Notes: a model not told the origin generated them from the letters alone. A DNA stretch of 64,000 bases from Lentibacillus jeotgali (GCF_000224785.1 NZ_AGAV01000015.1:62001-126000), one strand, 5' to 3'; shown: positions 31,857 to 41,757, counted from the stretch's first letter. Program-made: numbers and translations.

Positions 31857-32759
31857 GTGGACTTTGTAAGTGATTGGCTCGTTGATCTTTGGGCTGTTGT
31901 AACTGGCACGAGCCTTTGGATGGACATTGGTAAAGCATTATTAAAAGCAATTGCCATCCTGGTAATTGCCCTGGTTATCGTCCGGGTCGGAAACAAGGTC
32001 ATTGGCCGGGTTTTTGAAAGCAGATCCCGGGGGCCATTACGTATTACGGAAAGACGTGAAGTTACGATCAAGAAGCTGATCCAAAATTCAATGAAATATA
32101 CCGTCTATTTTATTGCATTTATCATGATTTTGGATGACGCATTCGGCTTTGATATTGGTGCTTTGCTGGCAGGTGCCGGTGTCGCAGGTCTCGCCATTGG
32201 TTTTGGTGCACAGAATCTGGTTCGGGATGTTATTTCAGGTTTCTTTATTATATTTGAGGACCAATTTTCGGTCGGTGATTACATTTTCACGGCAGGTGTG
32301 GAAGGGTTTGTTGAGGAGATTGGCATGCGTACCACCAAGATTGAAAGCTGGACAGGTGAGCAGCATGTCCTTCCGAATGGAAACGTGACCCAGGTGACCA
32401 ATTATTCGATTCATAATGGACTTGCCATAGTTGATGTCAATGTTCCATATGAGAATGATGTTGCGGCTGCAGAAGAAATTATTGGGGACGTTATAAAGAC
32501 ACTTCCTGATCAATATGAAGAAATCGTTAAGGTGCCAGAGATTTTCGGTGTCGAAGTATTGGACACGTCCCACTTTGTTCTTCGGGTGATTGCGGAAACA
32601 TTGCCTTCCTATCAATGGAAGGGTGCCAGAAATATCCGGAAAGAGATTAAAGAAGTCCTTTATAAAGAAGGTATTCAGATTCCTGCGCCACGTCTTATCA
32701 TGTATTCACGAAATCAGGAGCCGGAATCACTGCAGATTGACCCAGAGCGGGAAATGTAA
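31857..32759 (+). CDS. MscS-family mechanosensitive channel
   Basis: A small-conductance mechanosensitive channel that protects against osmotic downshock. Three transmembrane segments are at about residues 20-45, 75-95 and 97-120. The pore helix has GAGVAGLAIGFGAQNLVRD, rich in Gly and Ala as in MscS TM3. The cytoplasmic beta domain follows (QFSVGDYI; VLPNGNVTQVTNYS). The 300-residue length is usual. The GTG start at 31857 follows CGGAGGT. Confidence 0.95.
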   Translation: MDFVSDWLVDLWAVVTGTSLWMDIGKALLKAIAILVIALVIVRVGNKVIGRVFESRSRGPLRITERREVTIKKLIQNSMKYTVYFIAFIMILDDAFGFDIGALLAGAGVAGLAIGFGAQNLVRDVISGFFIIFEDQFSVGDYIFTAGVEGFVEEIGMRTTKIESWTGEQHVLPNGNVTQVTNYSIHNGLAIVDVNVPYENDVAAAEEIIGDVIKTLPDQYEEIVKVPEIFGVEVLDTSHFVLRVIAETLPSYQWKGARNIRKEIKEVLYKEGIQIPAPRLIMYSRNQEPESLQIDPEREM

Positions 32760-32774
32760 GGAAGGAGAAAGGAT

Positions 32775-32975
32775 ATGGCAGACAAGGCATTCGGTTTAAA
32801 TGATATTGTTCAAATGAAAAAACCGCATCCATGCGGCGAAAACCGGTGGAAAATTATCCGCATGGGTATGGATATCCGGATCAAATGTATGGGATGCAAT
32901 CATAGTGTGATGATTCCACGCAAAGAATTCGCAAAAAAAATGAAAAAGGTGCTTGAACGGTCGGAAGAAGTGTAA
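32775..32975 (+). CDS. DUF951 domain protein (YyaM/YyzM-like)
   Basis: A 66-residue basic protein with KPHPCGENRWKIIRMGMDI and KCMGCNHSVMIPR, the DUF951 pattern. The three cysteines and a histidine could bind zinc. It lies 15 bases after the MscS gene with AAGGAGAAAGG upstream. Members of the family sit next to ychF in most Firmicutes; function unknown. Confidence 0.9.
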   Translation: MADKAFGLNDIVQMKKPHPCGENRWKIIRMGMDIRIKCMGCNHSVMIPRKEFAKKMKKVLERSEEV

Positions 32976-33012
32976 AGTTGAACAGAATTGGACATTTGCG
33001 GGCTGTTATCCT
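32976..33012 (+). repeat. Fragment of dispersed repeat family A
   Basis: AGTTGAACAGAATTGGACATTTGCGGGC..., the second half of the family A repeat without the hairpin. It follows the DUF951 stop codon directly. Confidence 0.55.
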
Positions 33013-33137
33013 TCATTTTGAGGATGATTGCCCGTTATATGTGTTGTTAAAAATTGTCCGAAATTCTGTTTATCCTCCATAATTGTTTATTTTATTGGAC
33101 GCGATGGATATAAATATAAATTTTAACGAAGTACCCG

Positions 33138-33173
33138 GTAAAAATAAGCATCTTTGAATGCTTATTTTTGCAT
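33138..33173 (+). terminator. Terminator upstream of ychF
   Basis: AAAAATAAGCAT / ATGCTTATTTTT hairpin, T-rich at both ends, between the DUF951 gene and ychF. Confidence 0.75.
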
Positions 33174-33263
33174 TTCCATGACTTGTCATTTTAACGGCTT
33201 GTATCTATAATTGTTATGACTGACACGTTCATATGAATGGAATCCTTAAGGAGTGAAAGTTAA

Positions 33264-34364
33264 ATGTCTTTGACAGCAGGAATTGTCGGACTTCCTAATG
33301 TTGGCAAATCAACACTGTTTAATGCTATCACACAAGCTGGTGCAGAGGCGGCGAACTATCCGTTTGCCACAATTGATCCGAATGTGGGGATAGTGGAAGT
33401 TCCTGATAACCGCTTAAATAAACTAAGTGAATTAGTTAAACCGAAAAAAACAGTTCCAACAACATTTGAATTTACAGATATAGCAGGGATTGTAAAAGGA
33501 GCGAGTAAAGGCGAGGGGCTGGGCAACCAGTTTTTATCCCATATTCGCCAGGTGGATGCCATTGTTCAGGTAGTCCGCTGTTTTCAGAATGATAACATCA
33601 CGCATGTTTCGGGCAAAATTGACCCGGTCGATGATATCGAAACGATTAATCTTGAACTTATTCTGGCAGACCTCGAAACGGTTAATAAGCGTTTGCAGCG
33701 GGTCGAAAAAATGGCCAGACAGAAGGAAAAAGAAGCTGTAGCGGAATATAACCTGCTCGAAAAACTGAAAGAAGGGCTGGAAGCAGAACTGCCTGTCCGT
33801 GCTCTAGAATTTTCCGAAGATCAGTGGAAACTGGTGAAGGGTCTCCATCTGCTGACGAGCAAGCCGGCGTTATATGCTGCGAACGTAAGCGAAGATGATG
33901 TGGCAGATCCGGAGGCCAACGAAGCTGTGCAGCGGGTAAGAGAATATGCTGCTAATGAAAATGCTGAAGTGATTGTTGTCTGCGCTAAAATTGAAGAGGA
34001 AGTTGCTGAATTGGATGCGGAAGAGAAGGAAATGTTCCTCGATGATTTAGGAATAGCAGAAGCCGGTCTTGACCAGCTGATTAAAGCTTCGTACAACTTA
34101 TTGGGGCTGGGAACTTATTTTACGGCGGGTGAACCCGAAGTACGCGCATGGACATTCCCTAAAGGCATTAAAGCACCTCAGGCAGCCGGTATCATCCACA
34201 CGGACTTTGAACGCGGTTTTATTCGGGCGGAGACGGTTTCCTATGAAGATCTGATGGAAGCCGGAACCATGTCTAAAGCACGTGATAACGGCAGGGTTCG
34301 TCTGGAAGGTAAAGAATACATCGTACAAGATGGAGATGTCATCCATTTCCGGTTTAATGTTTAA
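33264..34364 (+). CDS. ychF: Redox- and ribosome-associated ATPase YchF (Obg-like OLA1)
   Basis: A universally conserved P-loop NTPase of the Obg group that prefers ATP. G1 is GLPNVGKSTLFNAIT near residue 8, G3 is DIAGIVKGASKGEGLG and a coiled coil lies at about 130-190. The C-terminal TGS domain has AGIIHTDFERGFIRAE and the ending RFNV. The NxxE motif replaces NKxD, as expected for this family. The 366-residue length is standard. Confidence 0.97.
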   Translation: MSLTAGIVGLPNVGKSTLFNAITQAGAEAANYPFATIDPNVGIVEVPDNRLNKLSELVKPKKTVPTTFEFTDIAGIVKGASKGEGLGNQFLSHIRQVDAIVQVVRCFQNDNITHVSGKIDPVDDIETINLELILADLETVNKRLQRVEKMARQKEKEAVAEYNLLEKLKEGLEAELPVRALEFSEDQWKLVKGLHLLTSKPALYAANVSEDDVADPEANEAVQRVREYAANENAEVIVVCAKIEEEVAELDAEEKEMFLDDLGIAEAGLDQLIKASYNLLGLGTYFTAGEPEVRAWTFPKGIKAPQAAGIIHTDFERGFIRAETVSYEDLMEAGTMSKARDNGRVRLEGKEYIVQDGDVIHFRFNV

Positions 34365-34477
34365 ACGATGGCTATGTTTCCTCAAAGAATTTAATGAACG
34401 AAGCAGCAGAAGTGTATGTCAACTGTGGCGACGTAAACGCATCAATGTATATATCTGAATCAGGATCTCTCGAATGC

Positions 34478-34506
34478 TTGTTTTTTTAGGTGTTTTTTGA
34501 TATAAT
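34478..34506 (+). promoter_or_regulatory. Promoter of rpsF-ssb-rpsR
   Basis: -35 TTGTTT (34478-34483) and -10 TATAAT (34501-34506), 17-base spacer. Confidence 0.75.
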
Positions 34507-34512
34507 ACACCA

Positions 34513-34590
34513 TTGTGAGTAATGAAGTCTATATTACTCCTTGCTCTTTTCGGAGGGAAAAGGGCCGCTAAGACCAAAAGGAGGTGTAAC
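34513..34590 (+). promoter_or_regulatory. Probable rpsF leader (S6:S18 autoregulation)
   Basis: The 5' leader has a first hairpin with arms AGTAAT / ATTACT and a second imperfect stem pairing CCTTGCTCTTTTC with GGGAAAAGGG, with a conserved-looking CCG near its 3' side. The rpsF leader of many bacteria binds the S6:S18 complex as feedback control; the match here is by position and general shape. Confidence 0.45.
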
Positions 34591-34592
34591 GG

Positions 34593-34883
34593 ATGAGAAA
34601 ATACGAAATCATGTACATCATCCGCCCGGACATGGAGGAAGAAGCGCAGACAAGCTTAATTGAGCGTTTCACCAACGTGTTAAAAGATAACGGTGCGGAA
34701 ATCGAAAAAGTTGATGAAATGGGCAAGCGACGCCTTGCATATGAAATCAACGACTATCGTGATGGCTATTATGTTGTCATTCACTTCAGCGGTGACGAAA
34801 CTGCAATCAATGAGTTCGACCGTCAGGCAAAGTTCACTGATGATATAATCCGCAGTATGGCAGTTCGAGAAGATGATCAATAA
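34593..34883 (+). CDS. rpsF: 30S ribosomal protein S6
   Basis: A 96-residue S6 protein beginning [17 protein letters not shown], with the conserved [18 protein letters not shown]. It forms a heterodimer with S18 on the 30S platform. AAAGGAGGTG lies upstream. It starts the rpsF-ssb-rpsR operon. Confidence 0.98.
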   Translation: MRKYEIMYIIRPDMEEEAQTSLIERFTNVLKDNGAEIEKVDEMGKRRLAYEINDYRDGYYVVIHFSGDETAINEFDRQAKFTDDIIRSMAVREDDQ

Positions 34884-34900
34884 AACAGGGAGTGGTTCTG

Positions 34901-35365
34901 ATGTTAAATCGTGTCGTATTAGTTGGCAGATTAACGAAGGATCCTGATTTACGATATACACCGAATGGCGTTGCTGTAGCTAATTTTACATTGGCAGTCA
35001 ACCGCCCTTTTTCAAACCAGCAAGGAAATCGGGATGCCGATTTCATTAACTGTGTTGTATGGCGGAGAGCCGCTGAAAACCTGGCAAGCTACATGAAAAA
35101 AGGCAGCATGGTTGGTGTCGACGGCCGGTTGCAGTCACGTACATTTGAAGGACGGGACGGAAACACCGTCTTTGTAACCGAAGTAGTAGCGGATAGCGTT
35201 CAGTTCTTGGAATCAAAAGGAGCTTCACAGAACAGAGATCAGCAGCCATCAGGATTCCCGCCAAACCAGAACCAAAATCAGAACCAGCCAAATCAAAATA
35301 GCGATAATCCATTTAAAGACAATGGAGAACCTATTGATATATCAGACGATGATTTACCATTCTAA
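34901..35365 (+). CDS. ssb: Single-stranded DNA-binding protein
   Basis: An OB-fold protein that coats single-stranded DNA at forks. The OB fold is [20 protein letters not shown] to about residue 110. A Pro/Gln/Asn-rich linker follows and the acidic tip DDDLPF binds partner proteins. The ATG at 34901 gives 154 residues and follows GGGAGTGG; an upstream in-frame GTG lies within that site. Confidence 0.97.
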   Translation: MLNRVVLVGRLTKDPDLRYTPNGVAVANFTLAVNRPFSNQQGNRDADFINCVVWRRAAENLASYMKKGSMVGVDGRLQSRTFEGRDGNTVFVTEVVADSVQFLESKGASQNRDQQPSGFPPNQNQNQNQPNQNSDNPFKDNGEPIDISDDDLPF

Positions 35366-35414
35366 AAGCTGTGTTATAAATTAACAGCGTTTAACATAAA
35401 AGGAGGGTTACGAA

Positions 35415-35642
35415 ATGGCTCGTCGTGGTCGCTCAAGACGTCGTAAAGTGTGTTATTTCAAAGCGAACGGTATTACACACATCGATTACAAAGATGTTGA
35501 TCTTTTGAGAAAGTTCATCTCCGAGCGTGGGAAAATCCTTCCTCGCCGTGTAACTGGAACATCTGCAAAATATCAGCGTAAACTGACAAAAGCAATCAAA
35601 CGTGCCCGTCAAATGGCACTGTTGCCATACGTGGCTGAATAA
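35415..35642 (+). CDS. rpsR: 30S ribosomal protein S18
   Basis: A 75-residue basic protein with [20 protein letters not shown] and the family core [20 protein letters not shown] lies upstream. It is the last gene of the rpsF-ssb-rpsR operon and ends at a strong terminator. Confidence 0.98.
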   Translation: MARRGRSRRRKVCYFKANGITHIDYKDVDLLRKFISERGKILPRRVTGTSAKYQRKLTKAIKRARQMALLPYVAE

Positions 35643-35645
35643 TTT

Positions 35646-35686
35646 AAAAACCCGATTCACGTCATCATTTGTGAATCGGGTTTTTA
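35646..35686 (+). terminator. Terminator after rpsR
   Basis: Stem AAAAACCCGATTCAC / GTGAATCGGGTTTTT, immediately after rpsR. It may also act on the minus-strand mod operon. Confidence 0.9.
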
Positions 35687-35787
35687 ATAGCTTGATAAAG
35701 GGGTTTGTCTTAAAATTCCTTGTATACTCGACTTTTTAACGTGGGGGTCTTACTGCCCATTACAGGATAATTTTGCCTGGAGCGATT

Positions 35788-36405
35788 TTAAATAACACGT
35801 TTCCCGTTGTCTATCTTCAGTAGCTGATCACCAAGTTTTTCTGCCTCTTCTTTATCATGTGTAACAAGAATGATCGGTATATTCCATGATTCGTGGAGCT
35901 GTTGTAATTCATGCTGACATGCCAGCTTTGTATCATAATCCAGTGAGGAAAATGGCTCGTCCAGAAGCAGCGCCTCAGGCTTTGTCATTAAGGCACGTAT
36001 TAGCGCGACACGCTGTTTTTCACCGCCGGATATTTGGTGGGGGTAGTTGTCAAGCAAATGGTCAATACCGATCATATTGACAAGGCGACTGAGTAATCGC
36101 TCATCTCTGCCGCCGTATCGTATATTTTTCTTCACTGTCATGTGCGGAAATAAAGCATAATCCTGAAACAAGTATCCGATTCGGCGTTTAGGTGTGGGCA
36201 CATGTTTCGCTTTGCCATGATAAAGCTGTCGTCCATTCAGTGTGATTTGGCCGGCATCAGGCTGATTGAGGCCGGCAATGCAATTAAGAATGGTTGTTTT
36301 CCCGGCTCCTGATGGACCGAATAGAACAGCGATTTCACCGTCTATTTGCAATTGGACATCAAGCATGTATGATTTTAATTTTTTCTGTATATCAATTGAA
36401 AGCAT
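35788..36405 (-). CDS. modC: Molybdate ABC transporter ATP-binding protein, short form
   Basis: Powers uptake through ModB. Walker A is GPSGAGKTT near residue 30, the Q-loop is LFQDYALFP, the signature is ISGGEKQRVAL, Walker B is EALLLDEPFSSLD and the H-loop is ILVTHDKEE. At 205 residues it lacks the C-terminal TOBE domain of the usual 350-residue ModC. The ATG at 36405 follows AGGGAT; a GTG at 36432 would overlap modB by 11 bases. Specificity for molybdate is inferred from modA and modB. Confidence 0.85.
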   Translation of the reverse strand: MLSIDIQKKLKSYMLDVQLQIDGEIAVLFGPSGAGKTTILNCIAGLNQPDAGQITLNGRQLYHGKAKHVPTPKRRIGYLFQDYALFPHMTVKKNIRYGGRDERLLSRLVNMIGIDHLLDNYPHQISGGEKQRVALIRALMTKPEALLLDEPFSSLDYDTKLACQHELQQLHESWNIPIILVTHDKEEAEKLGDQLLKIDNGKRVI

Positions 36406-36421
36406 GAAGAATCCCTGCCAG

Positions 36422-37099
36422 TCATTTATCACTTGTAAACCGCAAAATATTGCGTTCGCTCCACCAATTCAGCCATAAAATGGCACTAAGGCCGATAATC
36501 AGAATACTGATTACCCAAAATAATGCTGCCTCATTATTGCCGGATTCAGCTGCAAAATAGATGGCCAGGGGTATGGTTTCCGTCCTGTTCGGAATATAGC
36601 CGGCAATCATGAGTGTTGCCCCGAATTCCCCTAGCGCTCTGGCAAACGTTAAAACCAAACCCGCCAATAACCCCGGCCATGCAAGCGGAAACGAAATTGT
36701 CCAGAACACCCGCCATTTGGAGGCCCCCATTGTCAGTGCGGCATTTTCAATATTCCGGTTGTATCTTTGAAAAGAAGCGGCGGCGCTCTGGTACATAAGT
36801 GGAAAGGCTACGACTATGGCCGCTATAACAGCACCTGTCCACGTAAAAACAATTTGAACGCCAAACCATTCCGAAAGCCATTTTCCAATGATGCCGTTGT
36901 TTCCGAATAAATAAAGGAGTCCAAATCCGACAACAGTGGGCGGCAGTACTAACGGCAGCATCAATATTGATTCAAGCAGACGTTTACCCGGAAAGCGGCT
37001 CCGTGTAATGATCCTGGCGAGAAAGACACCTGTTACAAATACTATGAGCGTTGCAGTTCCGGCGGTTTTTAGTGATAATATTAACGGAGTCATGTTCAT
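36422..37099 (-). CDS. modB: Molybdate ABC transporter permease
   Basis: A 225-residue permease with about five transmembrane segments. The EAA loop that contacts ModC is in IENAALTMGASKWRVFWTISFPLAWPG (the EAA-G core is AALTMGAS). MLPLVLPPTVVGFGLLYLFG is typical of ModB/CysT permeases. GGGGTAGG lies upstream of the ATG. It follows modA by 12 bases. Confidence 0.92.
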   Translation of the reverse strand: MNMTPLILSLKTAGTATLIVFVTGVFLARIITRSRFPGKRLLESILMLPLVLPPTVVGFGLLYLFGNNGIIGKWLSEWFGVQIVFTWTGAVIAAIVVAFPLMYQSAAASFQRYNRNIENAALTMGASKWRVFWTISFPLAWPGLLAGLVLTFARALGEFGATLMIAGYIPNRTETIPLAIYFAAESGNNEAALFWVISILIIGLSAILWLNWWSERNILRFTSDK

Positions 37100-37111
37100 A
37101 TGCCTACCCCT

Positions 37112-37882
37112 TTAGCCTTCAAATCCGTTCTCCTGTAAAATAGATTGGGCCTTATCTGACTTCAGAAACTGAATAAATTCCTGAGCATCTTCCTTTGCTG
37201 TGCTTGTTGCAGGAACTGCTGCCGGGTAATGAATTGGCTCATGAAGTGAACCATCAATCGCGAATACTTTCTTAACCAAATCAGACCGCTTGAAGTCACT
37301 GTTATAAACAATACCGAAATCTGTATTTCCTGATTCTACATATGTAAGTGTCTGCTGAGCATTGTTGGTATAAATTAACTTATTTTCAAATTCATCCCAA
37401 ATGCCACTTTCGGTCAATGCCTGTTTAGCATAATTACCTGCCGGCACACTGTCGGGGTTGCCAATTGCTATTTGGCCCACTTCCAAGTCCGGTAAATCAC
37501 TCAATTGACTGGCAGAGATGGATTTATTCCGGCTTGACACCAGGACAAGGGTATTTTGGGCAAAATTAGTTCGTGTATCAGCAGTAATCGCTTCCTTCTG
37601 AGCAAGTCTGTCCATCCATTGTTGACTGGCCGAAAGGAATACATCGACCGGGGCGCCTGACTGAATTTGCTGGGAAAGCTTGCCTGACGCGCCGTAATTT
37701 AGTGTTAATGTGATATTCTGATGCTCTGATTCAAAGGCATTTTTTAGTTCGGAAAGTGTTTCGGATAAGCTGGATGCGGCTGCTACCAGTAATTTAGTAT
37801 CGTCGTCGGATTGTTCCCCACCTGAACAGCCTGCAAAAAATGTGATGCTGATAATGACAAAAGCAAACATGAATTTCCGCAT
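37112..37882 (-). CDS. modA: Molybdate ABC transporter substrate-binding lipoprotein
   Basis: A 256-residue extracytoplasmic binding protein anchored by a lipoprotein signal (TFFAGC). The mature part has LLVAAASSLSETLSELK, the classic ModA start, with serine ligands for the oxyanion, and LNYGASGKLSQQIQSGAP. The family also includes tungstate binders. It heads the modABC genes and lies 10 bases after a small membrane protein gene. Confidence 0.92.
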   Translation of the reverse strand: MRKFMFAFVIISITFFAGCSGGEQSDDDTKLLVAAASSLSETLSELKNAFESEHQNITLTLNYGASGKLSQQIQSGAPVDVFLSASQQWMDRLAQKEAITADTRTNFAQNTLVLVSSRNKSISASQLSDLPDLEVGQIAIGNPDSVPAGNYAKQALTESGIWDEFENKLIYTNNAQQTLTYVESGNTDFGIVYNSDFKRSDLVKKVFAIDGSLHEPIHYPAAVPATSTAKEDAQEFIQFLKSDKAQSILQENGFEG

Positions 37883-37892
37883 AATAAGACTC

Positions 37893-38375
37893 CTATTTTT
37901 GTTTTCTCCGCTTTGGAAAAACAGTGATGATTTTGATCATGAATAGAAATGTATACAGGATAAATAAACCTGTCAGCACTTCATTAATCGGGATGAAGAA
38001 TGCTAATATTGTATACAGCAACAATGGAATTGTCGTTGTATAAACAACGAGTTTCCATAAAGTTGGAAATTTAAGTTTCCGTTTTAGCAGTTTGGCAATA
38101 CCCGCCCCAATATAGGCGATCAGCGAGACGAGCAAAAATATAACAATATTCAATGGCAGGTAATAAAATATAAAAAAGTAAATGGACAATAAAAGCCAAT
38201 TAACCCCTGTACCGGCGCCTGTTGTCAGTTGCTCCATCAATGATGGAACGGAGGCAAGCAGCAGAAGGCCAAACAAGTACAGGACTGCTATGTCCATGCC
38301 GATCCGGTTTAGCGCAAATATTGCCTGCCTGTTGGGCAATTTAAGACTATTTATGAACGTACGCCAAAATTTCAC
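37893..38375 (-). CDS. Small polytopic membrane protein upstream of modA
   Basis: About 160 residues with four to five hydrophobic segments and basic ends (start region KFWRTFINSLKLPNRQ, tail FPKRRKQK). The layout recalls DUF1189-type proteins but I cannot assign it. I prefer a GTG at 38375, nine bases after GGAG; an ATG at 38384 directly abuts the GGAG. It is 10 bases from modA and surely co-transcribed, so a link to molybdate uptake is possible but unproven. Confidence 0.75.
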   Translation of the reverse strand: MKFWRTFINSLKLPNRQAIFALNRIGMDIAVLYLFGLLLLASVPSLMEQLTTGAGTGVNWLLLSIYFFIFYYLPLNIVIFLLVSLIAYIGAGIAKLLKRKLKFPTLWKLVVYTTTIPLLLYTILAFFIPINEVLTGLFILYTFLFMIKIITVFPKRRKQK

Positions 38376-38542
38376 ACTTTTCATCTCCGGTTATGTTATC
38401 ATAAAATGTCTGGTGATAGAGGAAGATTAACACCAAATCTACCTCAAATGTCATTACGTACCTATAATAAAAATACCATTAATAACATAAATTGACTATG
38501 AATATTCTCTGAATTCTAATCTTCGACATATTTCCCGAAATT

Positions 38543-38556
38543 ATTTCCCGGGAAAT
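38543..38556. other. Noc-binding site (NBS)
   Basis: ATTTCCCGGGAAAT, a perfect 14-bp palindrome identical to the published B. subtilis Noc-binding consensus. It lies between the mod operon and yybS, 13 kb from noc. A half-like TTTCCCGAAA is just upstream. Confidence 0.85.
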
Positions 38557-38563
38557 ATTGAGC

Positions 38564-38687
38564 TTGTCCCGTATGTAATGGGCAGTAACCGGCTAAGGAA
38601 CGTCGGCTAACTGTCCATAAATGCCCGATTCTGTTTAACTAACAATCAGTGGAAAAAAGCGTTCCACTGATCGAAGTTTCACTTTAT
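38564..38687 (-). repeat. Dispersed repeat family A, minus-strand copy
   Basis: Read on the minus strand: ATAAAGTGAAACTTCG, a hairpin ATCAGTGGAA / TTCCACTGAT, TTAGTTAAACAGAATCGGGC, ATTTATGGACAGTTAGCC, then GGTTACTGCCCATTAC and ACGGGAC. It is the best-preserved full-length copy and lies next to the Noc-binding site. Confidence 0.8.
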
Positions 38688-38808
38688 GTTATTTCTGATA
38701 CCAAATGCTGCAGAAATCATGTTATCATATAACAATGAGGTGATAACCCTGCATGGGTAAGATTAAAATTAACGCAATCAATTTAGATGAATTAAGAGGG
38801 TGCAATCG

Positions 38809-39756
38809 ATGAACCAATCAAGACAGCTGACAGACGGCGCACTACTAACAGCGATATTTATGATATTAATGCTGATTGCGACATTTGTTCCTATTATCAC
38901 ATTAATCGCTACGTTTTTGCTGCCCGTCCCTTTTATTTTATTTGCTTCCAGATATGACTGGAAACCATCGATTGTTATGCTGATAGCTACTTCTATTCTA
39001 TCGGCATTGCTTACTTCCATTTTTTCCTTGCCTCTCCCGATATTAATGGGACTCGGCGGAATTATGATTGGGAGTGCTATTTATCATAGGCTTTCTGCAT
39101 ATGAAACATTGGCGCGCGGAACAATTGGATTTGTTATTGGCTTAGTGTTTATATTTATTTTTAGCCAATATGTATTTCAGGTCAATTTGGTAAATGAAAT
39201 GAATAACATGATTGAACAATCGATTACAATGAGCCAGGACGTCATGAATCAAATAGGCATTGAAGAGCTATCTGAAGAGCAGATGGACATGTTAACCGAA
39301 CAATTTGGTATGCTTACGGATCTTTTGCCTGTGCTCATAGCGATTGCGGGGTTGCTACTTGCATTTATCAGTCAATGGATAAGTTACAAGGTGATCAGCC
39401 GAATCGATAATAAACAGTTGCAATTTCCGCCGTTTCGAATGCTGCGTATGCCAGTTTCATTGATTTGGATTTACTTCTTTTCACTGATCATGACATTTTT
39501 TGGTCTTAACGAGGACGGCATGGTTTACCTCGCCGTTAATAATGTTTTGATGCTTGTTGGGATCTTAATGACATTACAAGGGTTTTCGTTTATCTTCTAT
39601 TATGCCTATGTCAAACAGATGTCGAAAGCATTGCCGATTGCAAGTGTTGCACTGACGGTATTTTTGCCATTTTTCCTCCTTTACCTTGTGCGTCTATTGG
39701 GTATAATTGATATAGGCTTTTCCTTGAGAGATCGCATTTCCAATGATAAAAAGTGA
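38809..39756 (+). CDS. yybS: YybS family DUF2232 membrane protein
   Basis: A 315-residue membrane protein with about eight hydrophobic segments, DUF2232 family, beginning MNQSRQLTDGALLTAIFM. The fold resembles ECF-type S components, but the role is unknown. It sits upstream of gdpP, as in B. subtilis. GAGGGTG precedes the ATG at 38809; an ATG three codons upstream overlaps that site. Confidence 0.92.
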   Translation: MNQSRQLTDGALLTAIFMILMLIATFVPIITLIATFLLPVPFILFASRYDWKPSIVMLIATSILSALLTSIFSLPLPILMGLGGIMIGSAIYHRLSAYETLARGTIGFVIGLVFIFIFSQYVFQVNLVNEMNNMIEQSITMSQDVMNQIGIEELSEEQMDMLTEQFGMLTDLLPVLIAIAGLLLAFISQWISYKVISRIDNKQLQFPPFRMLRMPVSLIWIYFFSLIMTFFGLNEDGMVYLAVNNVLMLVGILMTLQGFSFIFYYAYVKQMSKALPIASVALTVFLPFFLLYLVRLLGIIDIGFSLRDRISNDKK

Positions 39757-39783
39757 GCGGGAGTTCAGGTAGGAGCTGATGAT

Positions 39784-41757
39784 ATGCAGGATTTTCAAAG
39801 AAAGCGACTATTAAGCAGTCACCTGTGGGTGGTTTATTCACTATCTGTCATACTGCTTGGCTTTATTTGGTTTTTTCACTGGACAATCGGTCTGGTTTTA
39901 ACCCTTTTGCTTGGTGCATCATTGTACTTTAGCATTTATGCAGAAAAAAAAAGACGAAAGGATACAGAAAAGTATATTGCAACGCTCTCCCATCGCGTAA
40001 AACGTGTCGGTGAAGAAGCGCTGCTGGAAATGCCGATCGGGATTATATTATTTGATGAAGACTATAATATTGAATGGGCTAATCCTTATATGAACCATTT
40101 GACAGAAAATGAGACGCTCGTTGGGAAATCGCTCAATATGCTCTCGGATGATCTTGTATCCAAAGTTAAAGAGAACGATAATGAAATATGGCTTGATCTG
40201 GAAGGCTATCACTTTCAGATTTCCATCAAAAAAAACGAGCGCCTTTTGTATTTGTCAGACCGTACCGTACAATCCGACATTCAGTCACGTTACGTTAACG
40301 AGAAAGCCGTCATTGCCATCATATTTCTCGATAACTATGAAGAAATCACACAAAACATGGATGACACACTGAAGAGTCAATTAAACTCCAAAGTAACCTC
40401 TGTCCTGAATAGTTGGTCGAATGATTATGGCATTTATCTGAAACGTACGTCCCAAGATCGGTTTCTGGCAGTCTTAACAAAGGAAACGCTTGACCAGCTG
40501 GAAAAATCGAAATTCGACATTCTGGATGAAGTACGCGAGCTAAATGCCGAACAGAATATACCAATTACATTGAGTATTGGAATAGGGGTGGGGGACAGCA
40601 CGCTGCCTGATCTTGGTGAAATGGCCCAGTCAAGCTTAGATTTAGGGCTTGGACGCGGTGGTGATCAGGTTGTCATTAAAGATGATGCTGGTAAAGTCCG
40701 ATTCTACGGCGGGCGCACCAATCCGATGGAAAAACGCACACGGGTCAGGGCACGTGTTATTTCCCATGCCCTGAAGGATCTGGTTCAGGGAAGCGATAAT
40801 GTCATTGTCATGGGACATAAGTCACCCGACATGGATTCAATTGGTGCGGCAATCGGTATCTTAAATATCGTTAAAGCCAATAATGTGGAAGGCTACATTG
40901 TCCTTGACCCGGATGATGTTGATACGGGTGTCTACAGGCTGGTTGAAGAACTGAAGGAAGAAGAAGAGCTGTGGCAGCACTTCATTGAACCGGAAGAATC
41001 GGAAGCCCTGGTCACCAGCAGAAGTCTCATTGTGGTTGTGGACACACATAAGCCAAGCATGGTTGCCAATGAGAGATTGTTAAACAGGGCAGAATATAAA
41101 GTCGTGATTGACCATCACCGCCGTGCAGAGGAATTCGTTGATGACCCAACCCTTGTTTATATGGAACCATATGCATCGTCGACGGCAGAATTGGTGACAG
41201 AACTGCTTGAATACCAGCCGAATAATTTAAAGCTGAAAATGCTGGAAGCAACAGCATTGCTGGCAGGGATCATTGTCGATACAAAAAGCTTTACACTGAG
41301 AACAGGATCGCGAACATTCGATGCTGCTTCTTATCTTCGCTCAAAAGGTGCAGATACAGTGCTGGTGCAGCGATTCATGAAGGAAGACCTGGATATTTAT
41401 ATTAAACGAAGCAAATTGATTGAACGAGCAGAAATATATCATGATACAGTTGCCATATCTAAAGGGCAGCCCGGTGAATCCTATGGTGGTGTACTGATCG
41501 CTCAGGCAGCGGACACCTTGCTGACGATGAGCGGTATTAATGCATCATTTGTCATTTCTGAGCGAAAAGATGGGCGAATCGGAATAAGTGCCCGATCACT
41601 TGGTGATGTGAATGTGCAGGTTATCATGGAAAAAATGAACGGAGGTGGCCACTTAACAAATGCCGCCACGCAAATTGAAGATACAACAATTGAAGATTCG
41701 GAAGCATTGCTGAAAGATATATTAGAGGAATATTTTACTGGAGGGGAAACCGAATGA
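39784..41757 (+). CDS. gdpP: Cyclic-di-AMP phosphodiesterase GdpP
   Basis: Membrane enzyme that hydrolyses c-di-AMP, which controls potassium and osmotic balance and beta-lactam tolerance. It has two N-terminal transmembrane helices (residues 15-55), a PAS domain (about 80-150), a degenerate GGDEF domain (about 170-300) and a DHH/DHHA1 domain with [15 protein letters not shown] near 345, VVDTHKPS and [10 protein letters not shown]. The C-terminal [11 protein letters not shown] is DHHA1. The 657-residue length is typical. It overlaps rplI by four bases. Confidence 0.97.
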   Translation: MQDFQRKRLLSSHLWVVYSLSVILLGFIWFFHWTIGLVLTLLLGASLYFSIYAEKKRRKDTEKYIATLSHRVKRVGEEALLEMPIGIILFDEDYNIEWANPYMNHLTENETLVGKSLNMLSDDLVSKVKENDNEIWLDLEGYHFQISIKKNERLLYLSDRTVQSDIQSRYVNEKAVIAIIFLDNYEEITQNMDDTLKSQLNSKVTSVLNSWSNDYGIYLKRTSQDRFLAVLTKETLDQLEKSKFDILDEVRELNAEQNIPITLSIGIGVGDSTLPDLGEMAQSSLDLGLGRGGDQVVIKDDAGKVRFYGGRTNPMEKRTRVRARVISHALKDLVQGSDNVIVMGHKSPDMDSIGAAIGILNIVKANNVEGYIVLDPDDVDTGVYRLVEELKEEEELWQHFIEPEESEALVTSRSLIVVVDTHKPSMVANERLLNRAEYKVVIDHHRRAEEFVDDPTLVYMEPYASSTAELVTELLEYQPNNLKLKMLEATALLAGIIVDTKSFTLRTGSRTFDAASYLRSKGADTVLVQRFMKEDLDIYIKRSKLIERAEIYHDTVAISKGQPGESYGGVLIAQAADTLLTMSGINASFVISERKDGRIGISARSLGDVNVQVIMEKMNGGGHLTNAATQIEDTTIEDSEALLKDILEEYFTGGETE

